Below are positions 38,276-50,449 of a stretch of DNA of 64,000 nt, one piece after another. The DNA comes from Motacilla alba alba (lineage: Eukaryota > Chordata > Aves > Passeriformes > Motacillidae). A program made the translations under genes and the position numbers. Location of the stretch: NCBI RefSeq assembly GCF_015832195.1, contig NC_052019.1, forward strand, positions 43,403,016-43,467,015, written 5' to 3'. A model generated the notes under the pieces. The model was not told the DNA's origin, did not search any database, and was given only the letters and a program-made list of their open reading frames with translations. Numbering within the stretch: position 1 is the stretch's first letter; each line of letters opens with the position of its first letter.

Positions 38276-40362
38276 TACTGGTACACTGGTAGTGTGAGCA
38301 TGCCTACAGATAATTACCTTGAAGAATTCTATCTACTAGTAAGCAACCTCCTTTTAGGGGGATTGAGCATTATTGAATATTTTTTGCAAAAATTTCAGAA
38401 ATATGATTTAATTTAATGCTGCCTTGCATTTTACTTTTGTTTAAATACTGTGACATTTTCATGTTTCCAGGAGTACTGATTGGGAATTGTTTCCAGTACT
38501 GTTTACAGTAATATGTTGGTTATTGCTACCTGAATGTTATACCCACATATGAATTGTATCTTAGTTTGATCTCTTCCTTTCTGGTGAAATCCATCTTCAA
38601 ACAGTTACCATCTTTTTTTGACTGGCTCCTCTAGCCCTAAATACAGTCACTGTCCCATGTGCATTTCCAGCTGGCAGAGCTTGATACACGGCCAAGTGGT
38701 TGCTTCAGGGACTTTATCACTTTCTATAATTTGGTTATTGCAATTCCATTTTTAAATTGGACTTCCATGGTGATTGCTAAGGAGCTCTTGATGATTGTCA
38801 ATGTTAAACACTCATGATCACTCTATACTGTATTATGTCATATTTTTGGGAGTGTTTTCGTAGTAATAGCTGGAGCTACTCTGCTCAGCATGATTTTCTT
38901 AGGCCTAAATTTTGTTCAAATGTATTTTTCAATTTTATGTGCATGGAAGCTTCTGTGTCAATTTCATCAACAGCAACAAAAAAAAGGCTTAATCTAGTTT
39001 TTGAGGGCTCTATGGTTTATTTGTGGTTTTTCCTTCCTTAGTAATTTTACATTATACCAACTTTCCTTTCTGCCAAAGGAGGGAAACACATAGTATAAAA
39101 AGGAGATATTTGGGAAGTGAAAAGTGGATGGTCCTTGTTGTTCTTTGTGGTTAGTGGAGTTTAGGAGCTGAATACAGGTGCTGCATTTTGGTTCCACAGT
39201 AGAGAACCAGAAAAAAAAACAACACACAGTTTGTTTTACGTGGGAGAGTCTCTTCTGTCTCTCACACATGCACATACCAACAGCATCTACCTGTGACAGC
39301 AGTGCTCCACTGAAGAGTTTTGTATCCACTCACTCTAGATTATGTACAAGGCATGTTGATCTTGCACTGAAATTTGTAAGGTGATTTCCTTGGACTACCA
39401 TGCAATCTATCCATGCAGAGGTCATCCAAAGCATAAGGCTTTTGAGAACACATACCTGTATTGGAAGGTTTCATTTGTCTGTTATATAGTCCTGCTGCAC
39501 ATTCAGTTTTATTCCTGGCCTTACATCTTTTTACAGTATAAACCCTTATGTTCTTCAAAGAATAACCATTATACCACTTGAACACTAAGAGCTGCAGTGG
39601 AAAAAAGCTTCTGTTAAGGAACAATGATTGTAAAGTCAAGCATTGAAACACTAAAAATGCACAGACAATCATTTGTATTCATGCATTATATATTTTTCAG
39701 TTTTGTGATGACTTTTTTTTCAACCTGTACAATATGCTTTATTCACAGTGAGCATAGAGGGTGCTCAGTGTGTCAGCACAGATATTGCTCAACATTAGGA
39801 TTACTCACTGTTTAGTTGTACTTTCCTGCTCTAATTTGTGGTCATATACTTAATTGGTTTATTGTCCCTTATTCACTTGCTCTGAAGCTGAATTTATCTT
39901 CCTTATATCCTGTTTTAGTAGTACCTTCAATGGAATAATATGTAAAAACCTTTATGATTAGGTTTTACAGCTACCATATGAAATGAAGAAGCATTATAAT
40001 TTCTATTTAGATATAGGCAATTGAGGGCCCAGGGGGGTGGGGGAGAAATTCGACGTAAAACTACACAGGTGTCTGCCTTGAAACCTGGCCATATTTTTCG
40101 TATCACTTCAGCGGTGTTAAGTGTGTACCTCACTGGCTTCAAGTAGGTCCTAAGATAACTTCTTAAGTAGTTCAAACCACGGTAATGAACTCAGGCCAAG
40201 ACACACATCCTCCCAGCCGTGAGCCACAACTGCTGCCGGTCAAAAACCTGCCTGCCCCCAGCCCTCAGCCAACACCGGGGCCACAGTCTGCTGCACCCAC
40301 AATTCCCACAGCTCCCGGGGCTCCCGACTTTCTGGACATGCACAGCAACTGCCCTCGTCACC
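38276..40362. other. Gene-free interval upstream of the second CpG island
   Basis: AT-rich with short frames only. GC content starts to rise near 40.18 kb. Confidence 0.6.
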
Positions 40363-40650
40363 TCACAGGATCACAGAATTGTTAGGAGGCCATCTAGTTC
40401 AACCCCCCTGCCAAGGCAGGGTCACCTAGAGCAGGTGACACAGGAACGTGTCCAGGTGGGTTTAGTGTGTCTCCAGAGAGGGAGACTCCATGACCTCCCT
40501 GGGCAGCCTGGTCCAGTGCTCTGCCACACTCAACGTAAAGAAGTTCTTCCTCATGTGGAGGTGGAAGTTCTTGTGGTTTAGTTTGCGGCCGCTGCTCCTT
40601 GTTCTGTCGCTGGGTACCACTGAAAAAGAGTCTGGCACCATCCTCCTCTT
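40363..40650 (-). mobile_element. CR1 LINE, 3' fragment bordering the second CpG island
   Basis: Starts CACAGGATCACAGAATTG, contains CCCCCCTGCCAAGGCAGGGTCACC and ends with CCACTGAAAAAGAGTCTGGCACC. Closely related to the 32,837 copy. It ends within a few bases of the point where CpG density rises, so it may form part of the upstream promoter region. Confidence 0.9.
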
Positions 40651-41075
40651 GGCATCTTCTTGCTCTCGTCACGAAGCGAGGCAGACCTCGCACCCTCTCG
40701 CCGCAAGCCCCTTCTCCCCTTCAGCAGGAGGCCGCCCTGGCCCGCACAGCCCGCTCACCGGCCCATCCCCGCGCGGTGCCCGGCGGAGCCGCCCGGCGGA
40801 GCGCGGCTGCCCAGCGGCGGCAGCCAGGTACCTCCCCCCGCCACCGCCTCCTCCGCCCCCTTTTGTGGCGGTGCCAGGCGGCCGCCGGGTTTCCTGCTGA
40901 CGCCGGAGAGCCGCGGATGGGCAGGAAAGGCCGCCTCTCCTCCCGCCTCGCCCCGCCGGCAGCAGCGCGGAGCGGTCTCCGGGAGAAGCGCGGCGGAGAG
41001 GGCGCAGGTGCGGGGCGGGCCCGGCGGCCGCGAGGGCCGGGCGGCCGCGCCGAGGAGAGGGAGAGGGCGCCGGTC

Positions 41076-41096
41076 ATGGCAGCCCCCGCTTCTTGA
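41076..41096 (+). other. Upstream open reading frame MAAPAS in the 5' leader
   Basis: ATG at 41,076 (G at -3 and G at +4, a good start context) encodes six codons and stops at TGA 41,094-41,096. The TGA directly abuts the next ATG at 41,097, in the same frame as the main coding sequence. If the transcript starts upstream of 41,076, ribosomes would meet this ATG first, so the short frame may damp translation or favour the downstream ATG at 41,124. Confidence 0.4.
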
Positions 41097-41123
41097 ATGC
41101 TGCCAGCCGCCCCTCCGCCGCCG

Positions 41124-41214
41124 ATGGCCGAAGCCTGGAGGCTGGAGGAGGACGAGGAGGAGCTGCGGGAGCTCGGCAGGAGGCACCGGAGGGTCGCGCT
41201 GAGCTCGGCAGCAG
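41124..41214 (+). CDS. Coding exon 1 of the CpG-island gene
   Basis: The ATG at 41,124 opens a frame reading MAEAWRLEEDEEELRELG, then a basic patch (RRHRR), and runs to the donor GCAG|GTGAGC at 41,214/41,215, leaving one base of the next codon. The exon sits in the core of the second CpG island, as expected for a first exon. An upstream in-frame ATG at 41,097 would add nine residues (Met-Leu-Pro-Ala-Ala and four prolines). That ATG has a poor start context (T at -3, C at +4), while 41,124 has G at +4, so I chose 41,124 with little certainty. The Glu/Leu/Arg-rich stretch could form a short charged helix. The exon's phase matches only the correct frame of the 49,298 acceptor, which supports the model. 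Confidence 0.6.
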
Positions 41215-41447
41215 GTGAGCGGCGAGGGCGCGGCGGGCCGCGGCGTCGCTTCCTTTGGGCTGGCCCTGGCCCGCTCCCCGGTCTGGATTCCTGTCGGGGG
41301 CAGGGCGGCATTGGCGGTGCCGCCCCGAGGTGTGCCGGGCCCGGCGGCCTCGTCCCAGGGCAGCTCGGTTCAGCTCAGGTGCATCCGAGCCGCGGGCGTG
41401 TGCCCGCGGGCCGCCCTCAAAGCCTGCTCTTGCTCCGAGCTCATCAT

Positions 41448-41645
41448 AGTCATACCGTGGTTTAAGTTAAAAGGGGACATAAAGATCACCTGGCTCCAAC
41501 TCCCCTGCCGTGGGCAAGGGCGCCTTCAACTACACCAGGTTGCTCAGAGTCCCATCCAACCTGTCCTTGAGCATGTAGAGGGGTAGGGCATCCACAACTT
41601 CTCCGGGCAACCTGTTCTTCTGTTTCACCACCCTGAAACTAACAT
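41448..41645 (-). mobile_element. CR1 LINE, 3' fragment in intron 1
   Basis: Contains AAAGATCACCTGGCTCCAACTCCCCTGCCGTGGGCAAGG-type sequence, ACACCAGGTTGCTCAGAG and CAACCTGTTCTTCTGTTTCACCACCCT. It begins about 230 bases after the exon 1 donor and is antisense to the gene. Confidence 0.88.
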
Positions 41646-44226
41646 GAGCATGTGCTGACTAGCACAGACATGTCCAGGTGCTTAGGGTGCTCCATCAGGA
41701 AATTAACTGCCCATTTTTTTCGAAGTACCAAGGTAGAGGAACATCTAGATAACAAAGTTGTTCACATTTAGCCATTTCTGTGTAGGTTTGGACAGCAGGC
41801 CCCTGCGAACAGGCAAGAACCAGTGCATGTGAGAAGGAATGGAGCTGGGGTGTGAGCAGATTGTCATTGTAGAGAGACCTGGACAACAACAAGCTTTTGT
41901 TTGAAATTTTTTACTCAGGTGGACCCTGGCAGCAGCTGAAATTATTTAATTCGGACATCATTGTTCATTGAGGGTCAACATGCATGTCACTGTCCTGTAG
42001 TCGCTGAGGTGTGAATGCAGCATTTCTTTTTCTGTCCGTGTAAAATCCCTTCCAAAATAAATCATTTTCATGAGGTCTGTTTCCAGGTAAAATCTCAGCC
42101 AAGCTACATAGTTCAATTCCAAATATTCTGATTTTTAATAATTATGGTACAACTGTAACAATATAGCACCCTCTGCAATTCATGTGAGTTTGCATCCATT
42201 TGAGCAACAAGAAATTGAGTGTCCCTTTTGTAGTTGATAGAAACACAGTGACATGAGGGATCCTAGAGGAAAACTTTCAACAGGCAGGCCCTGTGGCCTT
42301 CAGTGGCTCAAGTTATGTCAATGCCTGTCTCTGCAGGTGCAGGATTAGCAGGACCCTATTGAAACCACTGTGGATTGATGTGTCTGCAGGGTTTCGCCTT
42401 GTCTGGGGTAGAGTGCAGAAAATCACTGTTGGTTCCTGTATGGTTTCCTCCACAGCAAAGTGTTCGTGCTGCTGGTTATGATGTCTGTTTTCTAAAGGTG
42501 TTTCTTCTAGAAATTTTTATTAGTGAAAAACATAGAATTGATTCTACAGTTTATATATGTATATAACCTTTGCCACCTTCTTGTGGAACAAAGCTTGTTC
42601 CCAGAATTTGTCTTTGGTACAGTGCTATTAACCAGTAATGAAAGGTGGTTTTTTAATTTTTTCTAGTATTTTTTCCTGACAGCCACTGCTTGAAATGGGG
42701 CCAGCACTGTTTGTTTACCTTACTGGTGTAAAATATGTGTGAATGAATAGCATTCTGCTTGAGCTGTCTCGCCTTCTTTCCATCTGTTTGCACATCTCTA
42801 CGCTGGAAAACACCACTAAGGCTCCCAGCGGAGTATTCTTAAGACATCAGTGAAGAATATCATCCAAAGTAGATGAGTTTGCTGCTCTTCCCTTACTTGA
42901 CCTTTACTTACATACTTTTATTTACAAACCTTTTGAAAATTAGTGGGGCTTTTTTTGCACGTAATGTGCGGTTATGCTGCCAAAATGGTAATACAAATAG
43001 GTGTTAAATAAGCCTTCAAGATATTTTGTTGTAGGGTTTAAAAAATGTAGTGGCATCTTAGCAGGCTGTCAATTTAAGTATTTCAGTCTGTTAAACTAGT
43101 TGTAAATGCAAGCGGCTTAAATTTCTGCTATGTTCAGCCTGTGCATGGAAGTGCGTAAGGGCAGTTGATCACCTTTGTCCTGCCGGTGCGAGGCATGTGT
43201 GCAAAGTGGGAGCTGAAAGGTGAAAGTTCACAAGTGCTTCTGGCTTCCTGAGCGCTCAGACTTAGCCAGCAGTGGTTTATTGGGGAAGCAGAGCACAGGA
43301 GGCTCTACAATGAAGAAGTAGTATTTTCCCTTGAAGCCAGTCGCAGCTGTGCTGCACCACGTACTGTAGGATGAAGCCAGCTAGACTAAACTAACAGCTT
43401 GCCGCTGCTCTAGAGGTGTGATCTCCTTTGGGGAGGTGTGCACTTCTGCTCGCTCTTGTTTGTCAGCTCTGCTGCTCGTCCAACCTGTTGGTGAGTGAAG
43501 TCACTGGAGTTGTGGTTTGGTGGTAGCCTGGGCTGATGTACTGGGTGGCTGCCTCACTCGGAGCCCCTGTGCTTCCTAGGACTTGCACCTACCTGTTCTG
43601 GTGCATTGTCCAAGCAGAGGGATATTTTTCTATTTCTCTTCAGTGGTTGGGAGTCTTCTGATTCAGCTCACTGTAATATTTTTGGGTGGATGTTGAAGCT
43701 GGCACAAGGGAAAGAGTAGGAACATGCAGCCAGAGGGAGGTAAGAGCCTATGCCAGTCAGAAGTTAGTTTGACTTAGATTGCTGTGAAAGTGCAGCCTGA
43801 GAGCTGTTAAGAGACCTACTCATGGTTTGTTTTTTTTTTTTAATTTGATTCACTGCAGGGTTGATTTGTTTGGTTTTTTGCTGTGTTGGGTTGGGGGCTT
43901 TTTTGCTGGTTTAATGAGCTGAAGGTGCTTGCTTAAGCAGTAGACTGCCAGAGCAGATCTTGGAGCAGGGAAACTTGGAGGAATGAGGTAGGCAGAACGA
44001 TTTGTGTCCATGGGGTAGTTGTATCTATCGCTCAGGTGATGTGTCTGACTTCCTGTGTCTACCACACTGTGTGTCATCATCCCATGTCGTGGCGTTATTT
44101 TCTCTGAATTCAGGAAAGTTTTTATTTGGCATGTTCTGGAAAACCTGTGAGAAGATATATTAAATAGAGCAATTTGAAAACTCTTCTAAAGAAACTATTT
44201 TCCCTTTGAGAAAGTGCTGATTGAAT

Positions 44227-44228
<2 letters not shown>

Positions 44229-44276
<48 letters not shown>
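44229..44276. repeat. TA microsatellite in intron 1
   Basis: About 23 perfect TA units in intron 1 of the plus-strand gene. Likely polymorphic in length. Confidence 0.95.
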
Positions 44277-44278
<2 letters not shown>

Positions 44279-47200
44279 CTTTTTAAGTTATAGGGAGGGG
44301 AACTACAGCATATTCTTTAAAAATTGAGAACAATGACAGTAGCTGCATAGGTTCATTAAAACTGAATCATCTGGTCACCTGCTCTGGGAAAGGAAACCAC
44401 TTTTGTTGGAAACTTTTAGGGTTTTTAACTGCAATATGAGTAATGTGATCGATTTCTACCTCCCTTGTTGCTTATTTCTGTCACATGCATTATTGTTCTG
44501 GGAAGTTACAGAAACCACAGGATATGTACTAGATTATTTTGTTTATAATGTTAGTATTTTTCTTAGTTTGTTTTCAATAAACAAATTAATTTTTGTAAAA
44601 TAAAGACACTTTTAAAATAAATAAACATTTTTTTAAAAAAACCAAAATTTCCAAACAAATCAGAATAACTTCTCTAAAATGCTATTTCTCCATAGACTTA
44701 CAGGTTCTCTCCAGTCTAACTCTAAACCTTGATCTGGTGTGCTTTTCTATTTTCAGTACCTTTTTATTGTGTGACAGCTGACTAACATGCAGGAAAGTTT
44801 GTAGTGAGTGTAGTAAATTTTAGTTATGAACTACATTGGTTGATTATCTGTCCTTACTCTCGCATTAGAGCTGAGCACCACAATATTATGGTATTATCTA
44901 AAGCACACAAGAAATTTTTAACACATTCAATATCTGCATTATTTCACTTTGAATTGTGGCCAGTGTTCCTTGAGAAAGAATAGCCCATTATGGATGTGGC
45001 AGAAATTTCCTTACTTAAAAATAAAATGAAATTACCAAATATAGAAGCCAGTAATGAAATGTATTTGAGTTGATAATGAAGACCTATGTGATTTTTACTT
45101 TAATGTGCGGTTAAAAGTACAGGTGGTCAAGGCTTTGGTTTAATTTACTATTACTCTGTTTTACTTACCACAAATGCTTGTCTATGGTTTGCTCTCATAC
45201 CACGGCTGTAAATTTTGCACATGAATTTAGCTGTGCTGATTGAAACATCTCTGGGTTGAGTTTTGTTGGGGTTTTTTCCCCTTCCCCTATTTTTGTTTCT
45301 CCATAGTAGTTCAGATGTTTCCTGGAACTTTTTCAACTCTAGTGAGCAGTTTTAGATTATGGGTGAAATCATCTGGGTTTGGTTGGTTGATTGACTGAGT
45401 GCTTTGGGGTTTTTTATGCCAAAACAAGACTTAGTTCAGAGTTGGATCAATTCATTACACTCCCACATCAAACTGGCACTGACTTGTTTTTGAAGCTGAG
45501 AACAATGAGCTGTATCCAGTATAACAAATTAAGGTTGAATATTTCACTGCTCAACATGCTGAGAGGTTGTGGGGGGTACGTTTCTATAGTGTGTCTGACG
45601 AAGTTCAGCGAACACTACTTTGCGGGCATCATGGACTTTTTACAGATAAATGAAGAATTTAATACAACAATGCTCAGCAGTTGTTCCCATGTTAATGCAA
45701 AACTACGTAGTTGGCCTTGAGAAGTAAAGAATAAGATGGTCTGAAATTCTTCATTAAATTCTTTGGTCTGAGACTGTTTTGGTGATGATGTCCTTTAGGG
45801 TTCACTGGATCATGACAAGGACAGCTCAAGCTTAGTGCTTCCCAAGAGGTGCCAGTGACCCTGGAGCTAGGAGAAAGCATGATTAGGAAAAGGGTAATTC
45901 GAAGACTTATTTGCTTAAGTGACTCTTATTTAAGAAGTGGAAGGATCGGCATCTTGCAGAAGAGAAGTCAGCATTGTTCAGCTGGAAACTTCCTTGTCTG
46001 CATGCCTGTGTCCTTCAGTGCTGATCTGGAAATTGTTCTGCTTGTCCATAGCAAATGTAACCATTTATCCTCTTTTATTAAGAGAAGAGAAGAGAAAAAA
46101 GTCTCCATCAGGTAGATAATTTGTTTTAAATAAATTCATAAATCTACCTATGATCTGCTAGTCTGCCCATGTGTACACAGGAAGCCCTTAAAAAGAGGAC
46201 TAAGACGAGCATTCAGGATAGGAGAGTGGGTGCCACTATTTTAATTATTTCTTTGTTCAGTCAGTTCCCTCTCAAATTCAAGAAGTGGTGGAGTGGATGG
46301 CCAGCTGAATATCGCTTCCCTCTTTTCCCTGGATTCGGTCTGTTTTGTTTTGGTAGTCCCAATGCAGATTTAGGAGCTTCAGTTTTAATAACTGCTTCAG
46401 GCACCACCACAGTAAAACACTTAAGATCCAAAGAGCACAAATAATGTAATTCTCCTGTAATAATCTCTGACCGATGCTGGTATGTTATATCTTGGAAGTA
46501 TTAAGAAGATTATGTGATTAAGCATTTTTCACAGCCCATTGAAGTTCCTGGGCACATTTCTGCTATATTTCATAGTCTTTGACTGTAGCTAGCTAGAGGT
46601 AAATATAAGTACTAACTAAAGCTTTTCTGGAAGTTAAATAATATAGCCTATACCTGGAAATTCTCCAGCATATCTTGAGATTGAAGTTAGTGGCAAGAAA
46701 AAAACCCCACTTGCAGTTACTTGGCCCAGAGTATAGACTGAACCCCAAAGAACATTGTGCCCTCTGAAGAAACAATGCTTCTAAAAATGAAGGCTGGTCT
46801 TACAAAAATAATTAAACAACTTCTGGTAGTCAGTGGGGTGATTTCTTAGCCAAGGAAACTGTGGAAGGACAAATAATAATAAGTATGATTATTAAGTGAT
46901 TAAATGGACCCACTTCATTTAGGTTAGAGCCAAAGGCACAGAACTATATCATTGCTTAAGGAGAGATGAGTTTCTGGCCAGAGAATGACCCATAGAACTG
47001 TGGTTGCACAAAGACCTTGCTGTTACCTGTATTTTAAGCAATCATTTCCTGTCAGGACAACAAATGATAAGTCTGGGATGTTGCATAAAGAATGGGGATA
47101 GACAGCAAAGCATAAAATGAGTCATAACCTCATTGCAAGAAGCTTTTACCAAAGTGGTTATTGTTTACAGATGGAAAAAAATGTAATATTTGTAAATAAA

Positions 47201-48094
47201 TTTGTTAATATTTGCTTTTGAGAATATAACCTTTGTTGTCCCAAAATGGGTTCCTTCACCCAGTGTGCAAGAGGCCAATCCACACAGAGTTGAGGTATTT
47301 GATTTATTTAGTTCAGCTCAGAAAGGGGTCCTAGCTGGCAAATTCACAAAGCCAGTACACCAGTTATCAAAACATTTCATTATTTATACATTTTGACAAG
47401 CAAAGGCATTAATGTTTATCGGCTATAATTTATACAGTTCTCTTATTAATTAGTATTTTATTTCTGTTAGTTAAATTACTTTCTTCTTCTCATGATCACT
47501 CTTTTGAGTATGTGGGTTTCTTGAGTTGGTGGCTGTGAGTCAGTGGTTGTGGTCTTCCCCTTCTAGAGTTGCCTTTTACCTAGTTAGCACATTAGTTTGA
47601 TGAGTTGGCTTTGTTTATTCCTCCTAATCTGGTTTCTGCCAGCCTTATCTTGGACAATGTGCCCAGTGTCCTTGCAGTCTAGCAGTTCAGCATTCTGTTG
47701 TGATTCTGTTTCTCAGATTTTGTACTCGGAAGTTCTCTCTTTTTTTTTTTTTTTCTCTATAGCTGAAGTCGCTGAGGCATGTTAAGCTGCATTTACTGAG
47801 ACATTAAATGTAATTTATCTATCTGTTTGGAAGCCATGCATCACCTTGATTTAAAATCTGGAAACAACAGGGTAGTGGTGTTTACAGTCTCCAATTAAAA
47901 GTTACTGTAGTTCTGTGTGTTTTGTTTCAATAAGCATCTCACACAATATGTGCCATATAAAATTTTGTTTTGATAGCACTAAAGTAATTTGCCATGAACT
48001 TCTTTTCTTGATGCTTATTATCTATAGTGAAATACAATGCTTTAGCGTTCTTCAGTTTCTTTGCTTTGCTGACTTTGTGTTTGTTTGTGTTGTC

Positions 48095-48500
48095 TGGGAA
48101 AGAGCTCTGGGGTCACCTAGTTCAGCCTCCTTCTTGAAGCAGGCCTGTTGCCAAGGCTTTGTCTAGCAGAGTCTTGAAAAGTCTCCTGAAAGACAGGGAT
48201 TTACAGCCTCTGCAGGCAACCTGTTTCAGTGCTTTACGTATTCCTAAAGGAAGAGCTTTTGCTCACCTACAGCCTGAACCTCCCAAGCTACATTTGTGAC
48301 CATTGCCCCATTCAATATTGTCCACTAACACCAGGAGGAGTTTGCATGTGTGATCTTTGTTGCTACCCTACAAGTAGCTGCGTGCTGTGGTTAAGTAGTT
48401 TCTTTGCCTTCTGTTTTCTAGGATAGAGGAGTCTGGTCCCTTCAGCCTTTTTATTGCACAGGCCTGCCTTGCTTATTCAGGTCCTCTGACTGTACAGAAA
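48095..48500 (-). mobile_element. CR1 LINE, old 3' fragment in intron 1
   Basis: Diverged but recognisable CR1 order on the reverse strand: GGGGTCACCTAGTTCAGCC, GCAGGCAACCTGTTTCAGTGC, CATTGCCCCATTC. Antisense to the host gene and about 800 bases upstream of exon 2. Confidence 0.7.
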
Positions 48501-49297
48501 AAATGTAGTGGAAGTGTTGTTTTCATTGCTGGCCAAGATTTTTTACTCTGCTCTTGAAAAACAGTATGCACAAAAGGCACTCAAGCATTCCAACAGCAGA
48601 TTTGGGAACACAGTATATCATCTGTTGATCTGTGGTTTATGCTTGGCAAGCATCCTTCCCTTTAGTGAAGGACAAAAATAAGTTTTGTGGGAAACCATAG
48701 ATTTAGTAGTTGATGGCACATACCAAGAAAAATTCCTGGTTTTCCCTTCAACATTGTATAAATTTTGACAGACACGGGATCTTATGTATATCAATATTTT
48801 AAAATTGACCACGTGATGTAGTGCTGTTACACTAATTGCTTCAGGTGTTTTAAATCTGTAGAGATTTTTATGGATTTAATGTGTTATTCTAAAACTATCA
48901 ATTTGACATTCTGACTTAAGAATTTAGAATCTTCTGACAAAAGTTAATGGAATGCTAAATAAGATGCTTCAAAGATGAACCTGATTGGTTTAGAAATTCT
49001 TGCATGTGTTACAAAACAAATATATTCTTGCTTTCCTGCTTTCTATGGCTGTATTTGGATCCAGCATGAAAGGCTGGATGACAGCAAGGCTGAAAAAGTT
49101 CACACTGGAGTAGAAGCTGAATGCGACAAATTTTACTGCTCACTTTTTTCTTCTCCCTAAGCTTTTAAAGAGGTCATAGCATTTATTTTGTGTGTATGTG
49201 TTACGACCTCAGTCAGCTTGTTCAGGCTTTTGAAGGAAATATGATTGGATCAGAACATGCTAAAGATTTCAAATGATTGACATCGTTACTCCTGTAG

Positions 49298-49581
49298 TGG
49301 GCACACTGTCAGCCTTTCAGAGCTGTGCTAGTAGCTCGTGTGTCACAGCACACAAACTGAAAAAACAAGTGTCTTCGGAAAAGTATGCAAGAAACACCTC
49401 CCAGGATTCAGTTTTTACTTCCAAGAGAAATTCCTTCCCCTCTGCAGTCAATTTCTTAGCAACTTCTGGGAGGCCTCATATGAAAGGCCCTGCTAAATTG
49501 CTGCCAATGGATTTATCTTTCACTAATTCAGTTCCTTTTTTGAATCCACTTAGACTTTTAGTCTTCAAATCTTGCATGGTG
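49298..49581 (+). CDS. Coding exon 2 of the CpG-island gene
   Basis: This is the largest exon (284 bases). The acceptor is a pyrimidine-rich tract ending CTCCTGTAG just before 49,298, and the donor is ATGGTG|GTAAGG at 49,581/49,582. With one base carried from exon 1, the first codon becomes GTG and the following 94 codons are all open; the exon ends exactly on a codon. The encoded stretch is rich in Ser, Lys, Thr and Asn (for example KLKKQVSSEKYARNT and SKRNSFPSAVNF) and ends in a more hydrophobic part (PFLNPLRLLVFKSCMV). It looks like a flexible linker region rather than a folded catalytic domain. No known motif was recognised. Alternative acceptors just downstream give early stops in the required phase. 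Confidence 0.6.
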
Positions 49582-50350
49582 GTAAGGAGCACAGTCATTC
49601 ATTATATGAAATCAGTTACTGCCTTTTGCCTACTGGTTGGTATTTCTGCTGGATAATCACTGGTTCTTGAATAATGATGATAAATTTCTTATCTGTATTC
49701 TGCTTTTTAATGTGGTCTTGATCATGGTGATTTACTTCCTTAAAAGCTTAGGTAAATTTTCAAGCACTGTGTTTACTACAAAAGTGTTCTGGTCCATATT
49801 CCTTCTAGAAAGAATACTGTATATATAAAATAAGCTGTTTGATGTTTTTCTTCAGTTATAACATTTAGATTTTGTTTATAAGAGATAAGCTAAAATTAAC
49901 ATAATTATTTTCTCAAGGTAGTAATTTTGTATTCATCATGAATTCCTTCTTGCATTAAAAACTAAGTTCTCAATATCACAGATCTGTAAATGAAAATTGA
50001 TTCAGGTTGTGCACATCTGTGCTAAATCATTTAAAAGAATTTTTGAGTGTACAGTGTGTTGTGATCTTATTTGTTATTAAAATACTGTTTGTTCATGCTG
50101 TTGGAGAGATGGGACAGAAGTGTCTGGAAACAAGCTCAGCATTTCAATAACTTTCTCGTATTAAATTACTCCATTGGTGTGCTGTATCCATTTTATAACT
50201 GCACTTTAAATTTAGGGTACAAAACTAACAGAAATGTGGGACTTGGGATCAAAGTAGAAGCTTTATAAGAAGTCTCTCTCCTTCTACCTGGTCCTTGAAG
50301 CATTGTCAGGTGCCACAGTTCAACTGATGCCAAATACTGTACACTTTGTC

Positions 50351-50449
50351 ATTTGTCTTAAGCTTGCCAAATTCTTTGCAAATTCTTTGCCAAATTCTTG
50401 CCAAATTCTTTGCAAATTCTTTGTCTTAAGCTTGCCAATTCTTTGCAAC
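50351..50449. repeat. Nested tandem repeat (minisatellite-like) in intron 2
   Basis: Units related to TTGCCAAATTCTTTGCAAATTC are repeated several times and bracketed by two copies of TTTGTCTTAAGCTTGCCAA. The pattern indicates a local duplication on top of a shorter 10-20 base tandem unit. Confidence 0.9.

Larger units (their letters stand above)
40660..41450 (+). promoter_or_regulatory. CpG island promoter of the plus-strand gene
   Basis: Base composition switches abruptly from AT-rich flanks to dense CpG with many GGGCGG-type boxes (for example near 41,015 and 41,302). The island covers exon 1 and its donor site. No convincing TATA box is present, as is usual for island promoters. CR1 fragments lie immediately on both sides. 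Long open frames on both strands here are artefacts of the high GC content. Confidence 0.75.
41646..49297 (+). other. Most of intron 1 of the plus-strand gene
   Basis: Contains the TA microsatellite and one old antisense CR1. No further exon with convincing splice sites and phase was found. Confidence 0.5.

Noticed and set aside
40721..41311. 196-codon minus-strand frame and overlapping plus frames across the second CpG island
   Set aside because: Several frames on both strands are open together, which points to base composition. Only the frame continuing through the exon 1 donor has downstream support.
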